From: Adiantum capillus-veneris
Taxonomy: Eukaryota; Streptophyta; Polypodiopsida; Polypodiales; Pteridaceae
NCBI GenBank assembly: GCA_014529385.2
Contig: CM043954.1
Span: forward strand, 91,603,747 to 91,667,746
Direction of reading: 5' to 3'
Length of the DNA stretch: 64,000 nt
Notes under the pieces: generated by a model
What the model saw: the letters and a program-made list of their open reading frames with translations, nothing else
Told to the model about the DNA's origin: nothing
Database searches by the model: none
Program-made: the position numbers and the translations under genes
Part shown: piece by piece, positions 1 through 64,000 of the stretch
How the letters are laid out: every line of letters begins with the position of its first letter
Numbering within the stretch: the first letter of the stretch is position 1

Positions 1-1
1 A

Positions 2-55850
<55,849 letters not shown>

Positions 55851-56753
55851 ACCCAATATAGAGGTGATGAAGGCGACGACGACGCGCAGACTCCCCTTAT
55901 ATTTGAATCAAAGTCGGAAATTTTTAATTGAAGGATAGCAAATGGAAACAAGTTAATTAAGGCCAACCCAAGCTCCAAGATTTGAAATACACTCTTGCTT
56001 GGTTGGCCTTGTCATAGTAGAAGCTAATGGTAGTAAATGTGTTAATTGGTGTAATGTAAACTATAGTCCTAGCATTTACTGTGCAAATATGATAGTATGG
56101 GTAAATTGCTTGATAAGTTTTTTGTAAACAAAACAGATAAATCAAAATAGTATATGTTAATCGTAGTGAATGTTTCAATTGGTGTAATGTAAAAATTAGT
56201 CCTAGCATTTAATGTGTAAATATGATAGTATGGGTAAATTACTCAATAATTCTTTTGTAAAAAAAAAGGATAAATCATAATAAACTTAGAAGATATTGTG
56301 AGACACATTTTTGAAATCAAACCCTCATTTTCGCACATGCAATGTCTCCATCAAGGTTGAGCACCGACTTTATGAGTAGTGACTTCATTTTGTACGGCAA
56401 AAATGTCACCTTTGAGGAACTACAAAAGAAAAAGAAAAACACTGTTAAATGTTTTGAACTAAGAAAAATTTAGAAAAAATGTAACAGAATAGATAGTGTG
56501 GCACAGTGTCTCACAGAAGCCAAGCCCTGCGCCATAGTCCATTTCCTAGTACATAGTCATGGTATTTAAAAACAAGATAATGAACTTAAATTTCTCTCTG
56601 ATAATTTAGTATTGAATTCCTCTCCACGGCCATGTGAATTTCTTTGTTGTAAGTTTATATTCAAGTCCTTGCCACAAGGCTAGGCATATCCTATGCAATT
56701 AACATGTTCCAAAAATACTGCATTTCAAATAAAAATCTCACTAAGGACTTAAT
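55851..56753. other. Upstream region of the PHAF1-like gene
   Basis: Holds the presumed promoter. A TATA-like box is at 55896-55904 (minus) and a CGACGACGACG-rich leader at 55874-55888. A 133-bp tandem duplication follows. The remainder is AT-rich with no recognised gene. Confidence 0.5.
56025..56290. repeat. 133-bp tandem duplication upstream of the PHAF1-like gene
   Basis: Two units aligned on ggtgtaatgtaaa (56048 and 56181), then tagtcctagcattta and aatatgatagtatgggtaaa, ending with a T- and A-rich stretch. About 85-90 percent alike by eye. Confidence 0.85.
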
Positions 56754-57060
56754 TTATCTGCTTTTATAAGGGCACCAAAGTTGCCATCTCATATCGAACA
56801 AAGCATTGCCAAACACAACATGTTTTTCCAACAACTCTTGACTAGCAATTGAAATCATGAATTCTCTCATCCATGTGAAGGTCTTCAAGATGCAAGCATA
56901 GGCGATTGCATTTGGTAAAAGGCCTTCCCCTTGCATTGGTAAAATAGCCCAAAGCTTCCTTGCCACATCCATGTTGGGCATGTCTTGCAATCAATGCATT
57001 CCAAGAGGTAACATTTTGAATAGAAAGATTGTCACGAACGGGGATGAAGAGGGGGTGCAA
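56754..57060 (-). pseudogene. PPR-protein gene fragment
   Basis: Minus-strand reading gives NVTSWNALIARHAQHGCGKEAL, then, after a frameshift near 56925, EGLLPNAIAYACILKTF, a degraded helix, and LLEKHVVFGNALFDM. These match successive helices of plant PLS-type pentatricopeptide repeats (SWNALI.G..., PN..TYACILKAC, VVGNALVDMY). Only about two repeats remain, with a frameshift and no start or end. PPR proteins edit or process organelle RNA; this copy cannot. Confidence 0.75.
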
Positions 57061-57201
57061 AGTTCAGACGTGAGTATAGTGTCGATGCATCTACATGGAG
57101 GTACAAGCGAAGAAGGCAAAGCTACAAAAGGAGAAGAAAGATGCCGCAAAGGGGGAGGGGAGGATATTCCCCTTTAATGGATTTAATTTAACGCTTGCAA
57201 A

Positions 57202-57206
<5 letters not shown>

Positions 57207-57292
<86 letters not shown>
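57207..57292. repeat. (CT)n microsatellite
   Basis: About 42 uninterrupted CT units. The reading frames through it (Ser-Leu or Arg-Glu repeats) are artefacts. Confidence 0.95.
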
Positions 57293-58292
<1,000 letters not shown>

Positions 58293-58758
58293 ATTGTAAG
58301 CCACTTTGGTCAACAATTATGTCTTCTTGTCATAGAGATGGTATACTCAAGCTCGTCACCAACAATTGTAAGAGATCTATTGATGCCTTTGACAACGATC
58401 TCATTTTCAAGAGCAATAGAATTTTTTTTATGTATGCTCATGAGTGTCTGCTTTTGAACTTCCGTGAGTCCCGTGCTTTGAGCAATAATGAGCAAAAAAC
58501 AACTCTAAAGATTCATCGATTTTGGGCCTCCAATAACCACTTTCCGCGTACAGGGGGCGTAACAGCCATCCATTAGAAACTAATATCTCTAGTCAAAACA
58601 TGCAACTTGAGGCTTTCAAGGTGGATCCCTCCAAAAGATTCAGAAGTCAATGCTTACGATAGTGGTACTAGTAGTTCTGTTAATGATGCAATTGAGGTGG
58701 CGGCATGAAGCCTGCGAGAAATCTAGCCCTTTTTTGCATACAACCAAATTCCATATGT

Positions 58759-60505
58759 TCAGTCCGATTGATGTCTCCACCACCACCCCATGCGGCCAGC
58801 TCTCCTTTCAAGCCTTGGCGGCCCTCCAATCCACAACACCCCAGACAACCCTCTTCGAATTTTTGCCGATGTAATGCATCTTATATCAGAGTAATGCAAA
58901 GATAGCTGACTCATCTCTGCAAGAAAACTGAGATAAGATGCAGCATCATGAGGAATGTATTTGCAGAAGAGGACACTTGGCACCCAACATATATGATATA
59001 TTGAGTGTGTAACTAAATCAAATAATTTATGAATCTTGAGGTTGCAAAATGCATTCGACAGTAGACAAACTATGTACAATCCTCTCGACGTTGAAATTGG
59101 TTTCGCACTCAGACAGCAGTAGTATGCCTTGCGCTATGGAATGTTAACTGGTTGTTGGTGATAATTTCACTCAATCTATTGGGCATACTATAGTTGCTAC
59201 ATGGAGTTTCTACCTCAACCGCCTGTTGCACAAAAGACCTTTGAGAAGATGTGGATAGATTATCACTGCCCGCCCTGGAGTAGCTTTTCTCCAAGGGAAA
59301 ATGAGGGTTTGTGTTGGCTATGATACCGAATTGATGTCCGTCATCTGCAGCCATCTGAACTTGATCCGATAACTGCTACATACATGGACCTTTGCTCATA
59401 GGATCCGCCATCGAATCATGGTTTTTAGCAAGAGAAGCTCTTTACAAGCCGCAATATTGGCCATATTGTCTATAGAGTTTTCGCTATTTCACCCAGTTGT
59501 TGAATGGGCACCAGTGAACTGCTCATGGAGGCTAATAGGTGCTGACATATTGGTATGCCTATCTCCAAAAAATGCCATTACTGCGCAATCCATGTTCGTC
59601 AGCTTCTTCAACATCAAATCTCTTAGTGTGAAAAAAAAGAATTAGCTTCTGCTTCTGCTCTTTGACTATTCTTCTGATCCTGATCGACAGCATAGACACC
59701 TGCATGATTTACTACTTGACTTTTATTGCAATTTTGTTGCATCTCCTTGGAGCTACACATTAACCAACTCCCTTGGACACCATATTTTGTGTTGAATTGG
59801 TCATGAGAGATGTTTCTGTTTGTCTGCAGATCATTCCGAAATGCTTGCCTCATCAAATTTTTAGATAGGCTATCAACAGAGCTGGACGAGGAGTGCGACT
59901 GAAGCTAATGACTCATTAGACCATGACTTGCACTAGTGGAAATATTCCCCAATGCCTTTCCCTCGACATTGAGCCGTCTGCCACTAATCCCCTCACACAC
60001 TCTGCTAAAAGCGTAAGCAGCTAGAATTGAAGCCGCTGGCTTAATTACTTGAGGATAACCATCATAAGCTTTGGTGTGATGGATCCTTCTAAGCTTTTCT
60101 GCCCTCATGTCCACTTTGACGTTTACTCATTCCATTTCTTCTGCCTTTGCCGTCTGCATCCCTGTTTGGTGGACACAGCGGACTGACACGTACAAGACGG
60201 AAATACACCAAACCTCGTTGTTCTCGCTCATTTTCAAAAGAAGCAATGGTTCTGCTAATGAGGATTCTCAATTGTAATATATTATGTCATTCCCTCTTAG
60301 CCTCTCTGAGTCGACACACCTTGTAAATGGCTGAATAGCCATGGAAACTCCCCTTAGCTCTTAAGTCAAAACCCTTAGTTTTGGAAAACAGATCATCATT
60401 AGCTTTGAAAAGAATGGGACATCGATTGTGAGAGCTTCTTGTTGCTACAAATTGTAATCCGATTTTCTCCTTGTCTGGTAAGCAGAATTCAATTCCGAAT
60501 AGCAC
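58759..60505 (-). pseudogene. Decayed minus-strand coding-like stretch, family unknown
   Basis: Successive minus-strand frames are longer and less biased than elsewhere in this flank: 60505-60287, 60271-60089, 60114-59905, 59856-59623, a reading with one stop between 59620 and 59400, 59354-59109 and 59079-58759. They are rich in Ser, Asn and Gln, like the unstructured parts of plant regulatory proteins (for example HDSMADPMSKG near 59400). Only a few stops or frame changes separate the pieces. I recognise no domain. It could be a pseudogene, exons of an unknown gene, or chance. Confidence 0.3.
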
Positions 60506-61060
60506 ATTGTGTTCCTTGTCTTGATCTACAATCTAAGTGTAATCATTCTTGATTCTGCTGAGGTTTACGACGTCTTGTTTGTGAGCCAAATGCATTGATT
60601 TGAGATCTGAAATGGTTGTTTTTTGATGTTTTGACCTTGGATAAGTGTTTCTATGCTTAAATGGGCCCTTTCTATATAGTTTTGTTTCAGTTTTTTGCAC
60701 TTTTTTTTTTGTGATGGATCGTGATTTATGTACCTTCCCATATGACTTGCAAAACTTGGTAGGATTGTAGCCTTAGGTGTTGTAATACCTCTCCTTAAGT
60801 TTTGTTGAATTCCGAATTTGTTTGGATGCCGAAAAGGCGTGATGACCTAGAGCAATGAGATCGGACATAGACTGATTTTTTGACTAGGAAGTGATTGATT
60901 TGCTTTTGTCCTAGTATGAACAGCCCTCTTAATTCACTTTGGTGAGATTGACACTCTCATTAAGTCTCCGTGCCCCATCCCGGGTCGCTTCCTTACATAT
61001 TGACATTATGTTAGTACAAAAAGCTATGATACAGACATCCGTCGCGATGAACCGCTAACA
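60506..61060 (+). mobile_element. Probable 5' LTR (right part) of a tRNA-Asp-primed Ty3/gypsy element
   Basis: Called from the primer site that follows. The presumed LTR ends accgctaaca at 61060. Its left end was not found: no TGTTA-type start with a matching context is evident, so 60506 is only a working limit. Confidence 0.45.
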
Positions 61061-61061
61061 T

Positions 61062-61083
61062 TGGCGCCGCTGTCAGGGAAGTC
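61062..61083 (+). promoter_or_regulatory. Primer-binding site, tRNA-Asp type
   Basis: Begins TGGCGCCGCTGTCAGGGA, one base after a CTAACA end. Plant Athila/Tat/Ogre-group elements use a site of the form TGGCGCCG-TTGCCGGGGA, complementary to tRNA-Asp. The first eight bases match exactly and about 14 of 18 overall. This differs from the initiator-Met site used by every other element in the window. Confidence 0.7.
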
Positions 61084-63135
61084 GATCCTTTGGTGGTGAG
61101 TGATATAATTGTACGAAAAATCCCTTCCAAATATTTTGACACCCATTCCGTTTACACATAGACAGTAAAGCAGCTAGACATAGGTTTACTGCTTAGTAGA
61201 GACTGGAGTCCAAGACTAGCCAGTGCTACTCCTTATGAGCAAAGAAAGTTGTGAGTGAAGTACAAAAGAGTATTTCGTTCTTTGATTTTCCCATGCTTGG
61301 AAAGGATTGTTTCACCATACCCTTCGTTGTCATTTCTGTATTGTTAAATTCATTTATGTTTGTGCATCAAATTCAGTTTATAGGAGTAGGTTAACAATTT
61401 CCACCATCAATTGAGGCCAAAGGATCAAGGCAAAAACTATCCAAAACGTTATTTTGGTGCCGAAGACCATAACTCTGAAAAGTTTTAAAATTGATATCAG
61501 AGCTTCAAAGTTGAACTAAACCCAACAAAACTTGAAAAAAGGGGATATACACGCTTGCTAGAGATAGACTATGCAGAATTCTTCAAGCTTGCTTGTCCAA
61601 CATGGATCACGATCCATGTACCTTTCAGACCAAGTAAGCATAAATTGTTTCCTTTGCTTAGAACAGATTCTCAAACATCGTGATCTTGAGTTGTCCAGAA
61701 ATAGGGTGCTAAAAGAACATACAAATCAAGAAATTGGGTTAAACATAGCAAAACCTTGAAAATTGAGAAAAGTTGGGAAAATTGAACTTTTATTTGTCCA
61801 AATTCAAAAAGGGGTGAGAATTGGGTTCAACTAAAAATAGGGATTTAACTAGTGCACTCCTGAGAACTAAGGGAACAACTTTTCTAAAAGGAGCCACAAC
61901 AAAAAAGTAAAAAAACCTAATCAAAATACCAAAAAGTAGTTGTTTGCAAAAAATCGCAAAGCAGACACAAAATCTGGCTTTTGACCTAGAAAAAGTGTCC
62001 AATTCCAAAAAAATTTAGGGAAGAGCATCACCACACCCTCTGTCACAAACTCACCAAAGGTCATGCCAAAATCTTGCCAAACAAGGATCGCGATCCATGT
62101 ACCTTTTTGGAATTTTGAGCTGATATTTTGACAGTTAGAAAAGTGAAAACATTTGAAGTACTTCTCCTAAACCACTCCTATAAAAAAAGGTCAAAAGGTG
62201 GTCCAAAAAAGTGCATAAAATAGATAAAGGGGGGAACCACTGAAACAGACCCTAAAATTGACTTTTGGTTGACCTAAAAAACTCCAAATCATAGAAAAAT
62301 CATATAGCTAGCATAAATAGACCAAGGACAAGCTGTGTGCCAAGTTTTAGTACATTCTGGCACCGAGGTACATGGATCGCGATCCATGTTCCTCTAACAC
62401 AATTTGATACAAAACCTGCACCTTAGCTAGAGGACATCACAGGGAGTCTAGTGGTCTTTTCAAAACTGAATTTGGATATAAAAAACCAGACCAAAAGCCC
62501 AAAACTGCCAAGTAATTTCAGAATTGATCTAATTTTCAATCCAGAGGTCCATTTCCAAAAAAATTGATACCATAGGACCTACTAATCATGCTGAATCAGC
62601 TGGTACCAAGAAAAGTCAATCTGGCTTCCCAACATGGATCACGATCCTTGTTCCTCTGAGTCAGCATAAGAGCAGAATTTGACCATAGAGAGAGGTAGTC
62701 CCCAGAACCTGGTGGCCGTTTCAAAATTGAAATTGGACCTGAATTGTTGATGTTGTGAGTAAAATTATGGGCTATTGAAAAACCTAGTTAAATTTTGTTG
62801 ATTGAAAGCTAGAACTAACAGGAACGGTTGTAAACTCACAGCTATCAAGCATTTTTTGACAGGTTGCAAGTGCTAGAATACTACCCAACAAACAAGTAAG
62901 ATCAGAACGAGGAATTCAAGATAGCTAATGAGGTAACCCGGTTTGGATTTTGCAATATGAATTCTTCATGTATTTACGATCAGGAAGATTGTACCAGAAT
63001 AGGAATTCCAGCATCATAGACCAAGTGAGCAATCATTCAACTGAAGGTAGCACAAATCAAAGACCACTGTATCCTTTAGAATCCATTGTAGTGGAAAGCT
63101 TTTCTGACACCTTGTGAGAAAGATCATATAGCCTA
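61084..63135 (+). other. Long leader with a recurring 18-bp palindrome
   Basis: A 2-kb untranslated stretch between the primer site and the first ORF. The palindrome CATGGATCGCGATCCATG or a variant recurs at 61601, 62082, 62371 and 62633. The last two copies sit in recognisable repeats of about 260-290 bp (both followed by ttcctct, then a gagg...tttcaaaa(c/t)tgaa block). No gene. Confidence 0.7.
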
Positions 63136-63938
63136 ATGACTGAGGAGTCCCACAAGTTGAACCCTAAGGAAACAACTTCCATGGGGGCGGGTCCTTGCCA
63201 ACCTGCATCTGACATAAAATTATTATATTTGAAGTTTCAATTTGAAAATGTGCTTAAGGCCAAAATCTATAAGGATGGGATGGACCGCTACTGTGTTAAG
63301 TTGGAAAATAAGCCAAGCGAGTTTAGAGACCTTGTAGATGTGGATTATGACAAAGATAGATATTTGACAGAGAGGGAATGATGTACTTAGTGGTTCACAA
63401 CCCCTTTGTAGTGCACAAATGGGGGATGACTAGAACCAAGGACAAGGTAGATGAAGAGCTAGCAGATGAACCATCCAAAATGAACAAGCAAAACGCAGTG
63501 CTCAGATGCACCAATGAGACATAGCGGTTTAATACAGACAACACTTACGTGGGGCTATATAAATTCAATAATGGAGAACAAACACTCTATTATAGGTGTG
63601 ATGAACCCCGCATCAAGGAATTGACTGACCGCAAAAAACTATACATTTTTACTTACACAGAGGAGAGAAGTATTCAGGTGGTCATAATGGATAAGTATGG
63701 CCAAATATACTCTCTCATGGACTGTAAGGAGCTAGAACGATATACATATTTTGGGGGACCGTTCCACCAATACTATGTTAATTCAAAACAAGTGAAAACC
63801 ACGACTACTCACACGAGACCAGAAACTGGGAATGTAAGTCCAGTAAGAACCAGAGTGGAAGATTCTTTTGGGCATCAACAATTTTCGAACGCAGAGTCTA
63901 TGGGATCAACGGTATCTAGGGCTTCTATGGACACATAG
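63136..63938 (+). pseudogene. First ORF of the tRNA-Asp-primed element, broken, unknown product
   Basis: Frame 1 (63136-63381) starts MTEESHKLNPKET and ends LTERE before a TGA. A shifted frame continues through YLVVHNPFVVHKWGMTRTKD to about 63522, and the third piece (63549-63938) reads MGLYKFNNGEQTLYYRCDE to SRASMDT. Joined in order they would make a protein of roughly 265 residues with a charged N-terminus, a mixed alpha/beta middle rich in Tyr and Lys, and a Thr/Ser-rich tail. I do not recognise it. Position fits gag or the extra first ORF known from Ogre-type elements; there is no zinc knuckle within the window. Confidence 0.45.
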
Positions 63939-64000
63939 AGGGGCAGTGCAGCACTTGACGTGACTTACACAACTAGAATCCCTCTGACTATTACACGAGA

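Overview
The window is plant nuclear DNA. The evidence is a recognisable intron-rich housekeeping gene, chromodomain-bearing Ty3/gypsy retrotransposons primed by initiator tRNA-Met, a decayed PPR gene, and very long (CT)n tracts. The density of nested LTR retrotransposons and a ~54-kb intron suggest a large-genome land plant. A fern, lycophyte or gymnosperm is my guess; the species cannot be fixed from the sequence.

The main result is that nearly the whole window is one gene. On the minus strand, ten exons of a UPF0183/PHAF1-family gene can be read in frame with consensus splice sites. Exons 1-8 lie at 55850-54343 and exons 9-10 at 349-74; the last exons lie beyond base 1. Exons 8 and 9 are separated by an intron of 53,993 bp (350-54342), and that intron holds almost all the other features.

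Intron layout, left to right: intron sequence; a solo LTR of family E (966-1629); chromovirus A (1921-8450, minus); a CCACATGG-rich minisatellite split by a second solo E LTR (8667-9380); a third solo E LTR (9918-10622); an LTR related to family C (from 10628); the 3' end of an old minus-strand element (about 11545-12087); then one nested cluster from 12088 to 53424. The cluster is built on a minus-strand family-D element ('D outer'). Into it inserted chromovirus B (14186-25027, with element C nested in its 5' LTR), non-autonomous elements E1 (26573-30931, with a solo F LTR inside) and E2 (31054-34021), a second family-D element inserted into the D outer LTR (35456-42174), and plus-strand chromovirus G (42233-53424). 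G was hit by a hAT-like DNA element (46800-47405) and by chromovirus H (47800-52886). Target-site duplications (TSDs) were read directly for most insertions, so the order of events can be rebuilt.

Upstream of the gene (55851-64000) lie a 133-bp tandem duplication, a PPR-gene fragment, two long (CT)n tracts, a decayed minus-strand coding stretch of unknown family, and the 5' end of another LTR element. That element has a tRNA-Asp-type primer site at 61062, a leader with a recurring 18-bp palindrome, and a broken first ORF that I do not recognise.

The LTR families look functionally linked. Autonomous-type chromoviruses (A, B, G, H) and gag-pol-less E elements share termini, a primer site, an inverted repeat beside the polypurine tract, and a conserved GGGGCGCC leader motif. 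This is the pattern expected if one set of proteins mobilises several RNA types. No copy in the window looks intact enough to move by itself.
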